Shown here: one piece after another, positions 45,001 through 55,904 of the stretch
Layout of the letters: each line of letters starts with the position of its first letter
How positions within the stretch are numbered: the stretch's first letter is position 1
NCBI GenBank assembly: GCA_030844895.1
Contig: CM061224.1
Location: 70,750,567 to 70,814,566, forward strand
Direction: 5' to 3'
Source: Ambrosia x helenae
Taxonomy: Eukaryota; Streptophyta; Magnoliopsida; Asterales; Asteraceae
DNA: 64,000 nucleotides
Notes under the pieces: generated by a model
What the model saw: the letters and a program-made list of their open reading frames with translations, nothing else
Database searches by the model: none
What the model was told of the DNA's origin: nothing
Translations under genes and position numbers: made by a program

Positions 45001-45438
45001 TGTTGGGTTTAATCGTAAGGGCAAAAGTGTCTTTTAATAGTTGGTTAATTAATTAACTAAATTAGGTTTGTTTTTTAATAAGTTAAGTCGGTAAAAGTTA
45101 GGAGTAGTCTGTGTAAGGATGTTTCAGTTTGTTTTAGATAAGTGTGGGGAGTTTATTTTATTAATTTATTAGGTATTTGAATGTGTTTAGGAATAGGTAA
45201 AGTACTACTATAAATATGAGTCAAATTTATGTAATGGTTAAGTAGTTCAATTTAATAATAAACTTCCGATCAGTGCATCAAATATTTCTTGGAGCTGTTT
45301 ATATTAAAACAAATATATGGATATCCATTAATTGGTATCAGAGCTTGGTTAAGAAGTTGATCCAAGGGTTGTAGGTAAAGCGAACAACATGAAGGATAAT
45401 CAAGATTGGGTTCGTAGAAGTTCTTAGCCGAATAGAAG
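45001..45438 (+). mobile_element. Copia LTR, PBS and gag start, interrupted by Athila
   Basis: A probable LTR of about 326 bp (TGTTGGGTTT... to ...GGATATCCA, 45001-45326) is followed by TTAAT and TGGTATCAGAGC (45333-45344), an exact initiator tRNA-Met PBS. A short frame starts with ATG at 45389 (KDNQDWVRRSS) as a copia gag often does. The Athila LTR starts at 45439. The rest of this copia should lie beyond the Athila 3' LTR, outside the window. Confidence 0.7.
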
Positions 45439-45933
45439 TGATACGCTCTAAAATATAAATATATTTATATCAATATTCTCTACATTTTTAATTAATATTT
45501 GAGTTATTTTTATTAAATATTACTCTTTATTAGTTCATATTAGTTATTTAAAGCTTTTAAGTGTAAACGAGCTAAAACGGTGTATTTGAGTTATTTTAAG
45601 ACTCGCTAAATTTTTAATGGTTGAATGGGTCATCTAATTAAATATTTAGTTGGAAATAGACTCTTATTTAAATTTTTTTTTTTTTTTTTTTGTTGTAGGA
45701 ACAATTAGAGCCAAGGCCCAAACAAGTTGGATATTGGACTACAATCAAGAATAAATTTGTTACACTTATCTTTTAGGCTTCATCACTATAAGTTATATTG
45801 GGTTCAATTAGTTATTTTGGGTTTGGAAAAGTAATGTGTGGGCTAAAGAAATAGAAAAGATTATGTTGGAGAAGGGCCGGCCCAAAATTGAAAAAATGGA
45901 CAGTAGGGCACAATATGGTTGGCGGCTGCATGT

Positions 45934-45940
45934 TATAAAA
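45934..45940 (+). promoter_or_regulatory. TATA box of Athila LTR
   Basis: GTTATAAAATG, unique in the first 650 bp of the LTR. A start site about 30 bp downstream would put the beginning of R near 45970, about 75 bp before the point where the other LTR is interrupted. Confidence 0.5.
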
Positions 45941-46568
45941 TGTAGAGGAAGTGTGCTCTAATCATTGGGAGCAGGGGAGGTCAAGGGTCACACAACACAA
46001 AATATAAAAAAAGGCCACTGTCATATTCCTTCCTTTTTGACAGCGTGGTAGATCATCATAAAAAATAATAATAATAATAATACTCTTATGAGAGTCACGA
46101 AAAAGAAGGGAAGAAAAAGAGATTTTGAAAAGTGGGAGCACAAAGAGGGGCGACGACTACGGTGCTTATCAGTTTGGTATTTTTTTGGTCTCATCATGAT
46201 TTTTATTTGTGAACCTCCTATATTTATTTTTATTTCTTTCATTACTATGATTGGCTAGATCTATTTTGGTTGTCTAGACTTGGGATGATTATTGATTATT
46301 ATTGATAGTTTTTGGGATTTGACACTTGTTTGGCACTAGTTTATGTATAAAAATCTAAACTTTATTGGTTTTTGTTGTGATTTATGACCCGGATGATGTT
46401 TATGTTATATTTTTAGATTCATATGTGGCTATAATTTATTGACTTAGTGTTTTTAAATTAAAAGTCGCATATTTTTATCATTTGCTTTGTGTGATGATTT
46501 GATGAGTTGACTTGTTGACTTAGGATCTAGAAATTGCGTATTTAACATCGTTTTGGGTTTGTCACCTA

Positions 46569-46880
46569 CCTTGAGACCGAGAGGAGATAGGTTGTGGGTT
46601 TGTTAGGATTTATTGGTTTATTTGGTTAGATATTGCACGAGAGTGAACTTCTTTCCCGGTATCCTTTTTATCCGCTTTCCCAAACATTTACCTTTAGGAA
46701 TAGATTCACCCCTTGATATCGTTAGGTGTTTCGTGATTAGTGAGACCGAGAGGAGATCTAATCTTTGGGTGCGTAAACTTGTATGTTTGGTGAGACCGAG
46801 AGGTGATCCATTCTTTATCCGGTGAGCTTCACACTGCTTAGGATATCATTTAGTGTTCTAGTGAGACTGAGAGGAGATCT
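46569..46880 (+). repeat. Dispersed GAGACCGAGAGGAGAT repeats in Athila LTR
   Basis: Copies near 46572, 46741, 46791 (GAGGTGAT variant) and 46861 (GAGACTGAG variant), each usually preceded by GT or TT. The first two are seen again in the 3' LTR near 63815 and 63983. Confidence 0.85.
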
Positions 46881-47357
46881 AGATACTATAGTGTTTCTCG
46901 AGTTGGTTATACCTGTAGATCCCGGTAGTCATTCGAGTGTCCATTTCCCGTTAGCTTTCAGCTTTATCAGTAGGATTCCCAGTCTAGGCAGCTATCTTCC
47001 CCATTTCTGATTCTTCTTTCGTGAGCGTTTACTCATTGATCTCTCGTCCTTCCTGCTTGTTTATTTCTTGTCTTTTTTTTTTAATTGGTTACTTGTTTAT
47101 CGTTTTAGTTACTTTTTAGTAAAAAGAAAAAAAAAACAAATATGCTCTTTTATCTAGATTAGGACTCGATAGAGGTTTAGTATCGAGGGCTGCATATTAG
47201 TGTCCACGGATTGATACTCGGTCTTATCGACTTTACTACACTACGACCGGTACACTGCCGTGTTGTGTGGTTTAGATTGGTGATTCCTTTTTCAAAACCA
47301 GATTGTGAGAAACTTAAATATTTATTTTTATATATAACCTCACAGCAAATCAGTTTT

Positions 47358-47375
47358 TGGCGCCGTTGCCGGGGA
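47358..47375 (+). other. Athila primer binding site (tRNA-Asp type)
   Basis: TGGCGCCGTTGCCGGGGA, the PBS usual for Athila and related gypsy elements, complementary to the tRNA-Asp 3' end. Confidence 0.88.
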
Positions 47376-47616
47376 CACTGGCGACTTCGAGAATGACCCG
47401 AGTCGGGGATCTAGTCATTCATTCTTTGTTTATATCCGCTTTAGTTTAGTCGTGTTTTTATTTCTTGTTTGGTTTTAGGTTGTTCTGCGTGCCTTAGTTT
47501 ACTTGTTGCTTTTGTATGAGTTTGGTTTTGACGTGTTAGAGTAGTCGTTTATTTTATTTTATTTTATTTTATTTTCGTTTATTAGTTGTGATTTTACCGT
47601 TTTATCTTGTCAGTGC

Positions 47617-50600
47617 ATGCGACACACCCGTTCACAGGGACCAGCTGAGTTATCTGCATTTTCAGAACCGGAGCGTGTTTTTCGCAGTAGGAGGCGACAC
47701 TGTGTTGTGGAGCATCTAGCACCAAATACGGAGCACGAGCAGGATTTCGGTCTTGCGTGGTTATTCCAGACGGACGCCGCCCTTGCACCAGAGGCATCTA
47801 CTGTAGCTGAGGAGTTAGCGATTGAGCCAGATATCACCATGGCTGAGGAGCGACCACGCCGTGTGGTAGCAGATTATGCGAGACCCATCACGGGTGCCGC
47901 TAGGTCCAGTATTGCCCGACCCGCTGTCGAGGCAAACAACTGGCAGATTCCACCCCAGATCATATCGTTGATTTCGACTACTTGTGTTTTTCATGGGTTG
48001 CCAAATGAGGACCCAAACGCTCATCTTTCTCGATTTTATCGTCTCTGTGACACGTTTCAAATCAATACCATGACAGAGGACGCGTGTAAGTTGCGTTTGT
48101 TTCCATTCTCTTTAGTTGATCGTGCCCAGAGCTGGTTGGAGTCCCTTCCAGCAGGTTCCATTCGTACTTGGGAGGAGATGCAGGAGAAGTTCCTAAACAA
48201 ATATTTTCCTCCTTCCAAGACTGCTCATTTGAGGACTATGATCCAGGAGTATCGGCAGCGTGCTGATGAGTCGTTTGATGAGACGTGGGAGCGTTTTAAG
48301 GAGTTGTTGAACAGGTGTCCTAATCACGGGATGGAGGACTGGGCATTGGTCGAGAAGTTCTATCATGGTACGACTTTGGCTACCAGGGACAAGCTTGACA
48401 CTATAGCTGGTGGCAATTTGTTGAACACCAAAGATCCCACTGAATGCGTTCAGCTTTTTGAGGAGATAGCTATGCGCAGCTATCAGAATAGGGAGTCTAG
48501 GGACACTACTCCAGCTGCACCCGCTCAGAGAGGAGTTCACACGGTTGACCCCACCACTTTGTTGGCAGCTCAGGTCGAGGCTCTTACGAAGATGATGAAG
48601 GATATGCAGAAGAAGAGCGAGCAGAAGTGCGAGGTATGTCGAGGAGGGCATGACACGGTCGCGTGTCCAGTAGATGTTGCGCATCAGGAGCAGGTTGATT
48701 ATGTTCAGAATGCGAACCAGACTTCGTATGGTAACAACTACAATTCTGGTTGGAAGAATCATCCTGGCTTCAGTTGGAAGACTAGAAACCCACCGGGGTT
48801 CCCACTAAGTTCTCAGCGTGAGAGTTTATTTCAGCAGCCCCGACAGGATGTGGGCCCGAGTGGAGGAGAGAAGAAACCCACTCTAGAGGACATGATGGCC
48901 CAGCAGTCGCAGTTGATGACACAGTTCATGGCTCGTGATGAAAAGAGATACCAGGAGACTCAGACGACATTCAGGGAGCACGAGGCTTTCATGAAGAGTC
49001 AGAGTACCGCGATGCAGAATCTCGAGAGGACTGTTGGTCAGTTAGCAGAGCGTCTGAATGAGAGGCAAGCTGGAGGTCTACCGAGCAACACAGAGAAGAA
49101 TCCAAAAGATCAGGTGATGGCAGTTACCACCAGGAGCGGTAGAGGAGCCGTTGAGATCGAGCCGACAGTTGTTCATGAGCCGATCGATGAGGAGGTTGAG
49201 ATGGAGGTCCAGGGCGAGGTGCACCCTACTAGGCGAGTCCCAGCAAGTACCGCACAGTCCCAGGAGTCTCCCACAGAGCAGCAGAAGCAAAAGGAGCCCG
49301 TGAGAGTTTACACACCTCCAGTTCCATACCCGGGCAGATTGAGGAGAGAGCGTGATACAGAGCAGTATAGTAGGTTCCTTGAGTTGTTCAAGCAACTCCA
49401 TGTGAACCTTCCTTTTGTTGAGGCATTGACACATATGCCGAAGTATGCGAAGTTTTTGAAAGATCTTCTGACGAATAAGAAAAAGTTGGAGGAGTTATCT
49501 ACTGTTACTCTTAGTGAGGAGTGTTCTGCAGTCGTGCAGAACAAGGTCCCACAGAAGATGACTGATCCGGGTAGTTTCACTATCCCTTGTCTGATCGGGA
49601 ATCTTTCAGTGAGTAATGCTTTAGCTGACCTAGGTGCTAGCATAAACCTCATGCCATATTCTGTTTTTGCTAAGCTAAACTTAGGAGAGCCATCTCCCAC
49701 CCGTATGAGCATTCAGTTGGCCGACCGCACGGTCAAGTATCCACGGGGGATTGTGGAGAACATGCTTGTTAAAGTTGACAAGTTCGTCTTTCCCGTTGAT
49801 TTCGTTATCCTCGACATGGATGAGGATGCGAATGTCCCTCTGATCTTAGGTCGACCATTTCTAGCTACCGGGAGAGCATTGATTGATGTCTTCGACGGTA
49901 AGCTCACACTTCGTGTAGATGATGACACAGTCACCTTTGATATCAATAGGTCGATGAGGCACACGGCCGACCATGACGACACTTTATACTTCATTGATAC
50001 TATCATGTCTCATGTCGGTAGCGTTTTGAACGGGATATGCGGAGGTGAGGCACCACCAGCAGGGGTGGTGAGTGTTGTTTCTGATCCTAGTCCTTCGACT
50101 AGTGACCCTCCCTCGGTACCGGAGGTTTTCGAGGTGATTGAGAGGGAGGAGCCTCAGGAGAGGCCATCTGTTGAGAAATCCCCATCCTTGGAGCTTAAAG
50201 AGCTACCGTCCCATCTTGAGTACGCATATCTTGATGAGGGTTCTCAGTTGCCCGTCATTGTTTCATCTGAATTGACGGAAGAGGAGCGGGCAAGGTTGTT
50301 AGTTGTGCTGAGATCGCACAAGCAGGCGATTGCGTGGAAGCTGATGGACATAAAGGGTATCAACCCTTCCTTTTGCACACATAAGATATTGATGGAGGAG
50401 GAGTATAAACCGGTGGTTCAGCCACAGCGTAGATTGAACCCACATATGCAGGAGGTGGTTAAGAATGAGGTCATCAAATTGCTCGATGCAGGCCTCATCT
50501 ATCCTATTTCTGATTCTGCATGGGTCAGTCCAGTTCAGGTCGTCCCCAAGAAGGGTGGGATGACGGTGATGACAAATGAGAAGAACGAACTCATCCCCAC

Positions 50601-53103
50601 CAGGACTGTCACCGGTTGGCGAGTGTGCATCGACTACCGTCGATTGAATGATGCAACTCGCAAGGATCATTTCCCTCTGCCGTTTATTGATCAGATGTTG
50701 GAGCGTCTATCGGGACAGCAGTTCTATTGCTTCCTTGATGGCTTTTCAGGTTATTTCCAGATCCCCATTGCACCAGAGGATCAGGAAAAGACCACGTTTA
50801 CATGTCCTTATGGCACATTTGCGTACCGACGCATGCCTTTTGGATTATGTAACGCTCCAGCGACTTTCCAGAGGTGTATGGTTGCGATTTTTCATGACAT
50901 GATCGAGGACTCCATGGAGGTGTTCATGGATGATTTTTCTGTATTTGGGAGTTCCTTTGATCATTGTCTGAAGAATTTGGATCGCATGTTGGCGAGATGT
51001 GAGGAGACCAATTTAATGTTAAATTGGGAGAAGTGCCATTTCATGGTACGCGAGGGGATTGTGCTGGGTCACAAGATTTCACAGGCAGGGCTTGAGGTCG
51101 ATAGGGCCAAGATTGAGACCATTTCCAAGCTCCCGCCACCGACGAATGTGAAATCTATTAGGAGCTTCCTAGGCCATGCGGGCTTTTACCGCCGTTTTAT
51201 TCGCGATTTTTCTAAAATTGCGAGGCCGATGACCCAGCTGTTGGAGAAGGATACACCATTTGTATTCTCTGAGGATTGTATGAGGGCGTTTGAGACGCTG
51301 AAGGAGAAGTTGGTGAGTGCCCCCATTCTTATTGCCCCAGATTGGAGCTTACCGTTTGAGCTCATGTGTGATGCGAGTGATTTCGCAGTGGGGGCAGTTT
51401 TGGGGCAGAGGAGAGAGAAGCATTTTCACCCCATATACTACGCTAGTAAGACTCTTAATGATGCTCAAGAGAATTATACCACTACTGAGAAAGAGCTTCT
51501 AGCGGTAGTTTTTGCGTTTGATAAGTTTAGATCATATCTTGTTCTCTCAAAGACCATCGTTTATACGGATCATGCAGCATTGAGGCACTTGTTTGCCAAG
51601 AAAGATGCTAAGCCACGTTTAATTCGATGGATCTTGTTGCTTACAGAGTTTGATATTGAGATTAAAGATAAGAAGGGTGCGGAGAACGTCGCAGCAGATC
51701 ACTTGTCCCGACTTGAGGACCCTACTCGTGAGGAGATGAGAGAGGAGGCTATTGGTGACAGCTTCCCTCACGAGTGTCTGTTGTTTGTGAGCGCTCAGGA
51801 CGAGGGATTCCCATGGTTCGCCGATTTTGCGAACTATTTATCGAGTGATGTCCTTGTAAAGGGCATGACATTTCAGCAAAAGAAGAAATTCTTTGCGGAT
51901 GTCAAGCATTACTTGTGGGAGGATCCGTATTTGTTTCGCATCGGTGCAGACCAGGTGGTTAGGAGATGTGTGTATGGTGATGAGGCGAGGGAGATCCTCA
52001 AGCATTGCCACGAGGGACCAGCTGGTGGCCACCATGGAGCTACCTACACCGCGAAGAAGGTGTTTGATTCGGGCTTTTATTGGCCGACTGTGTTTAGGGA
52101 TGCTCATGAGTATGTTAGGAGTTGTGATGCGTGCCAGAGGGTTGGCAATGTCTCATCGAGGGATGAGATGCCCCAGAACCCCATTCAGGTTGTTGAGATT
52201 TTTGATATATGGGGGATTGATTTTATGGGGCCGTTCCCGTCTTCACGAGGGAACAAGTATATTCTTGTCGCGGTTGATTATGTTTCCAAGTGGGTGGAGG
52301 CACAGGCCTTGCCCACTAATGACGCGAGAGTTGTTGTGAGATTTTTGAAGAAGTTGTTTGCACGCTTTGGTATCCCCAAAGCCTTGATCAGTGATAGAGG
52401 CACCCACTTTTGTAATGCCCAGATGGAGAAGGTGTTGAAGCGCTATGGTGTCACACACCGACTTTCGACTGCCTATCATCCACAGACGAGTGGGCAAGTG
52501 GAGGTCTCGAATAGGGGTATCAAGCGCATTCTGGAGAAAACTGTCGGTCACAACAGGTCAGATTGGTCCGACAAGTTAGATGACGCACTTTGGGCTTTCC
52601 GTACCGCGTTTAAGGCACCCATCGGTACTACTCCATTTCGTTTGATCTATGGGAAAGCGTGCCATCTACCGGTCGAGTTGGAGCACCACGCTTATTGGGC
52701 TTTGAAGACAGTCAATTTGGACATGTCTAGCGCGGGCCAACACCGGTTTCTTCAGCTTCATGAGTTGGATGAGTTGCGCGATGAGGCGTACGCGCGTTCG
52801 TGGGGGTATAAAGAGCACACGAAGGAGCTTCATGATAGACACTTGAAGTATGTGAAAGACTTCAAGTGTGGGGATAAGGTGCTCTTATATAACTCCCGTT
52901 TGAGATTGTTTCCTGGGAAATTGAAATCCCGTTGGTCGGGACCGTTCACGGTTCGAGAGGTGTTCCCATATGCGACAATTGAGATTGAGGGGACAGATGG
53001 GGCTGCATTCAAGGTGAATGGGCACAGGCTGAAGTTGTATGTTGGTGGCCCGGTTGAGGAGCGTAAGGTCGAGGCAGTCTACCTTGACCTCCCCGCTGAT
53101 TGA
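47617..53103 (+). CDS. gag-pol: Athila gag-pol polyprotein (1,828 aa), uninterrupted
   Basis: A single ORF from ATG 47617. Gag core with RAQSWLESLP and TWEEMQEKFLNKYF (about residues 165-195); CCHC-like CEVCRGGHDTVAC from residue 338. Aspartic protease ADLGAS with Asp 671. Reverse transcriptase from about residue 1000 with FMDD (Asp 1105, Asp 1106). RNase H from DASD (Asp 1252). Integrase zinc finger with His 1463 and Cys 1503/1506; core triad Asp 1535, Asp 1593, Glu 1629 (D-D-35-E spacing). The C terminus has the GDKVLLYNSRLRLFPGKLKS block and no chromodomain. All catalytic residues are present, so the protein may be active, although this copy's 3' LTR is broken. It could supply proteins in trans to relatives. 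Confidence 0.95.
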   Translation: MRHTRSQGPAELSAFSEPERVFRSRRRHCVVEHLAPNTEHEQDFGLAWLFQTDAALAPEASTVAEELAIEPDITMAEERPRRVVADYARPITGAARSSIARPAVEANNWQIPPQIISLISTTCVFHGLPNEDPNAHLSRFYRLCDTFQINTMTEDACKLRLFPFSLVDRAQSWLESLPAGSIRTWEEMQEKFLNKYFPPSKTAHLRTMIQEYRQRADESFDETWERFKELLNRCPNHGMEDWALVEKFYHGTTLATRDKLDTIAGGNLLNTKDPTECVQLFEEIAMRSYQNRESRDTTPAAPAQRGVHTVDPTTLLAAQVEALTKMMKDMQKKSEQKCEVCRGGHDTVACPVDVAHQEQVDYVQNANQTSYGNNYNSGWKNHPGFSWKTRNPPGFPLSSQRESLFQQPRQDVGPSGGEKKPTLEDMMAQQSQLMTQFMARDEKRYQETQTTFREHEAFMKSQSTAMQNLERTVGQLAERLNERQAGGLPSNTEKNPKDQVMAVTTRSGRGAVEIEPTVVHEPIDEEVEMEVQGEVHPTRRVPASTAQSQESPTEQQKQKEPVRVYTPPVPYPGRLRRERDTEQYSRFLELFKQLHVNLPFVEALTHMPKYAKFLKDLLTNKKKLEELSTVTLSEECSAVVQNKVPQKMTDPGSFTIPCLIGNLSVSNALADLGASINLMPYSVFAKLNLGEPSPTRMSIQLADRTVKYPRGIVENMLVKVDKFVFPVDFVILDMDEDANVPLILGRPFLATGRALIDVFDGKLTLRVDDDTVTFDINRSMRHTADHDDTLYFIDTIMSHVGSVLNGICGGEAPPAGVVSVVSDPSPSTSDPPSVPEVFEVIEREEPQERPSVEKSPSLELKELPSHLEYAYLDEGSQLPVIVSSELTEEERARLLVVLRSHKQAIAWKLMDIKGINPSFCTHKILMEEEYKPVVQPQRRLNPHMQEVVKNEVIKLLDAGLIYPISDSAWVSPVQVVPKKGGMTVMTNEKNELIPTRTVTGWRVCIDYRRLNDATRKDHFPLPFIDQMLERLSGQQFYCFLDGFSGYFQIPIAPEDQEKTTFTCPYGTFAYRRMPFGLCNAPATFQRCMVAIFHDMIEDSMEVFMDDFSVFGSSFDHCLKNLDRMLARCEETNLMLNWEKCHFMVREGIVLGHKISQAGLEVDRAKIETISKLPPPTNVKSIRSFLGHAGFYRRFIRDFSKIARPMTQLLEKDTPFVFSEDCMRAFETLKEKLVSAPILIAPDWSLPFELMCDASDFAVGAVLGQRREKHFHPIYYASKTLNDAQENYTTTEKELLAVVFAFDKFRSYLVLSKTIVYTDHAALRHLFAKKDAKPRLIRWILLLTEFDIEIKDKKGAENVAADHLSRLEDPTREEMREEAIGDSFPHECLLFVSAQDEGFPWFADFANYLSSDVLVKGMTFQQKKKFFADVKHYLWEDPYLFRIGADQVVRRCVYGDEAREILKHCHEGPAGGHHGATYTAKKVFDSGFYWPTVFRDAHEYVRSCDACQRVGNVSSRDEMPQNPIQVVEIFDIWGIDFMGPFPSSRGNKYILVAVDYVSKWVEAQALPTNDARVVVRFLKKLFARFGIPKALISDRGTHFCNAQMEKVLKRYGVTHRLSTAYHPQTSGQVEVSNRGIKRILEKTVGHNRSDWSDKLDDALWAFRTAFKAPIGTTPFRLIYGKACHLPVELEHHAYWALKTVNLDMSSAGQHRFLQLHELDELRDEAYARSWGYKEHTKELHDRHLKYVKDFKCGDKVLLYNSRLRLFPGKLKSRWSGPFTVREVFPYATIEIEGTDGAAFKVNGHRLKLYVGGPVEERKVEAVYLDLPAD

Positions 53104-54933
53104 TTTGTCGTTGAGGTTCGTTCTCGGGTGTTTACCCGAGTGTACATATTAGTTGAGCTTATTTCTATTTTATTTTTTTGCTTTTCTTTATTTTGAGTTT
53201 ACATATTAAAATTGCAAAAAAAAAAAAAAAAAAAAAAATGGTGTAGAAACATCTCCCTCGTACTCAATCTCCATTCGGGGGAGATTGTTTTCAAGCCATA
53301 TTATTATTAACGGTTTGTTTCTTTGTGTTTGTCGCGATTCGCGAGCATTTGAGTAGTCATGCAGGTTATTATTTGGTTATGCTTGATCGAGCCGGCAGTT
53401 ACACGTTTTTAGGATGCTCCCACATATCAGATCATCGCATTTTTGTCAGGGGAGTATCAGTTTTCCTTTATCCTTTTCTTATTTTAGTTTATGTTAGCCA
53501 CTTTTGACACACATTGGGGACAATGTGCGTTTTAAGTGTGGGGATGGAGTAAATAAATAAAATTTATATTTTCAAAAAAAAAAAAATCTATATTTTCAAA
53601 AAAAAAATGAAAAAAAAAATTCAAGGAAAAAAAAATGAAAAAAAAATCTTAAAAAAAAAAGGTGAAAATTTTTGAAAAATACAAAAAGAAATAATAAAAG
53701 TTTTTGCAAGTCTCGAGGCGATTGATTACACACAGAAGACACGCCTTAGCCATTGTAAAACGTAAGCTGAAGGCAGGTCGATGTGGGTTTGCATTTCTTG
53801 GGGGCACGGGATTTCTTTAAGTTGCGCGATAGTAAAGTAGGTCCAGCTAGTCGGTTTTTGAAGTAAAAAGGTTTTTGGGATACTTATGATAGTGAAACGA
53901 ACCTGATTTAGGAAGACCACTCTTGGCTTTTACCGACATCCCATTCCCGCACTTCATAGTGAGGTTTTGAGCCTTATTGATTATTATGATATTCACTTTC
54001 ATTTGTTGAGTGCTACCTACATGTCGCTTGATTACAGAACTTGTGCATCATGATACATTTTTAGACCTTGGTTTTGGACTTGGCATTAGCGTGATAGAGG
54101 CATTTAGGATCACCCACATCTTAGCCTTTTTCTTTCTTTTTGTTTTTCATTTTTTTTACCCTTTCGATACACCCTTAGTCGCCACTTTGAGCCTTTCTCC
54201 CCTTTCGTTTGTCTACCCTATGTGCCACTTTTATTTTTGTATCCGGGTTTTAGTTTTAGTTTTGTGGTTGAAAAAAAAAAAAGTTGCAAAAAAAAAAAAA
54301 AAAAAAATTGAAAAAAAAAAAGGAGAGTTGTTCAAGTTGTATATAAATAAATTGTTGAGTTAAAAAAAAAAGAGAAAAAAGAAAAAAAATAGAATAAGTT
54401 AGATATGGGTCAAAATTACCCATCTTAGTTATTTTTATGATTTTAGAGTTTATTTTTCCGGATTTTGGTTTTTCTTTTCTTTTTAGCCACTTTTCCAAAT
54501 ATATCCTACCCTTAGCCCTAGCCTGCCCATAAGTCCTCTTGATTAATGTTGGTCCAAGCCATTTAGGTGGAGATTTGATCCTTGTACAAGCCTATGTGTC
54601 TCAAGCTTCATGTTTAGGTATTGAGGGATCACCTTTATGATTGATATACACCGAGAGTTGAGTGATTTATGTGAGGGGTAATAGCTTGGTTTGGTTGGAA
54701 TCTTGATGGGGAGTGAAACTTGATTAGGTAATCCCATGTTTTAAAAAAAAAAAAAATGGTATCACATTTGGCTAGTTGGACCATATGCTTCTTGACCGTT
54801 GTAAGTCTTGTGATTTCTTTGTGTCCTTAGGATTTGTGGCTTGCCTAGGCCTTGCTAGATGTTAGTCGTATTTGGTCTAAGTGTGGGTATGATGTGTTGT
54901 TTGATATTTGCTTAGGGACAAGCAAATGAATAA
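53104..54933 (+). other. Athila 3' non-coding region
   Basis: No env-like ORF. It contains several long A runs (53216-53238, 53573-53690, 54271-54320, 54363-54390) and an AAGTGTGGGGATGG word near 53534 that resembles the true PPT at 54932. Short frames here are not supported as genes. Confidence 0.7.
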
Positions 54934-54946
54934 GTGTGGGGATGTT
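54932..54946 (+). other. Athila polypurine tract
   Basis: AAGTGTGGGGATGTT ends where the 3' LTR TGATACGC begins. Confidence 0.7.
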
Positions 54947-55562
54947 TGATACGCTCTAAAATATAAATATATTTATATCAATATTCTCTACATTTTTAAT
55001 TAATATTTGAGTTATTTTTATTAAATATTACTCTTTATTAGTTCATATTAGTTATTTAAAGCTTTTAAGTGTAAACGAGCTAAAACGGTGTATTTGAGTT
55101 ATTTTAAGACTCGCTAAATTTTTAATGGTTGAATGGGTCATCTAATTAAATATTTAGTTGGAAATAGACTCTTATTTAAATTTTTTTTTTTTTTTTTTTT
55201 TTTTGTTGTAGGAACAATTAGAGCCAAGGCCCAAACAAGTTGGATATTGGACTACAATCAAGAATAAATTTGTTACACTTATCTTTTAGGCTTCATCACT
55301 ATAAGTTATATTGGGTTCAATTAGTTATTTTGGGTTTGGAAAAGTAATGTGTGGGCTAAAGAAATAGAAAAGATTATGTTGGAGAAGGGCCGGCCCAAAA
55401 TTGAAAAAATGGACAGTAGGGCACAATATGGTTGGCGGCTGCATGTTATAAAATGTAGAGGAAGTGTGCTCTAATCATTGGGAGCAGGGGAGGTCAAGGG
55501 TCACACAACACAAAATATAAAAAAAGGCCACTGTCATATTCCTTCCTTTTTGACAGCGTGGT
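54947..55562 (+). mobile_element. Athila 3' LTR, first part
   Basis: Identical by eye to 45439-46049 except a poly-T run that is 5 bases longer. It ends with GTGGT (55558-55562), the target duplication of the inserted element, and continues at 63292. Confidence 0.92.
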
Positions 55563-55879
55563 TGTGACACCCGGCAATTTCCGATCTACACCGACGTGAT
55601 TTTTATTATTAAAAATTAAATATTTATTTTAAATATTTCTAATTATTAAGTTTCGGAAGTTTACTGACTGTTTTTACGATCGAAATTGCGACCGGTTAAA
55701 TTAACGCGATTTAAACGCGTGTTCTGAAAACACGCGTCGGACGTCGAAGATATTTATATTTATACTCGGTTTTGTATTTCGAACAAAACCGACTAATTTT
55801 TATGATTTATTTATTGAGCCTAAAACTAAACCGAGACGTTTCGCGAGATAACGGGTTCGATACGCGGTATCTACCTACT

Positions 55880-55904
55880 AAACCCTAACCCTAACTATAA
55901 AAGG
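55880..55904 (+). promoter_or_regulatory. Telo-box and TATA box of LTR F
   Basis: AAACCCTAACCCTAAC (55880-55894), a plant telo-box-like element, directly abuts CTATAAAAGG (55895-55904). The same pair is at about 60620-60644 in the second LTR. A CT-rich tract follows, as in many plant 5' leaders. Confidence 0.6.

Larger units (their letters stand above)
45439..47352 (+). mobile_element. Athila 5' LTR (1,914 bp)
   Basis: Begins TGATACGCTC and ends AAATCA (TGAT/ATCA inverted ends), five bases before the PBS. It has TATAAAA at 45934-45940, a (AAT)n tract at 46061-46081 and four copies of GAGACCGAGAGGAGAT-like words. The second copy begins at 54947. Confidence 0.9.

Noticed and set aside
47617..53103. 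Endogenous pararetrovirus
   Set aside because: The order protease-RT-RNase H-integrase, the LTRs, the tRNA-Asp PBS and the integrase triad identify an Athila retrotransposon.
53104..54933. Env-like gene of Athila
   Set aside because: No long frame, signal peptide or membrane segment; sequence is rich in A runs.
55851..55876. A sixth tRNA-like module in LTR F (GGGTTCGATACGC)
   Set aside because: Only a weak B-box-like word; no A-box at the right distance and no T-run after it.
55880..55894. Interstitial telomere repeat
   Set aside because: Only two CCCTAA units in a promoter position; better read as a telo-box.
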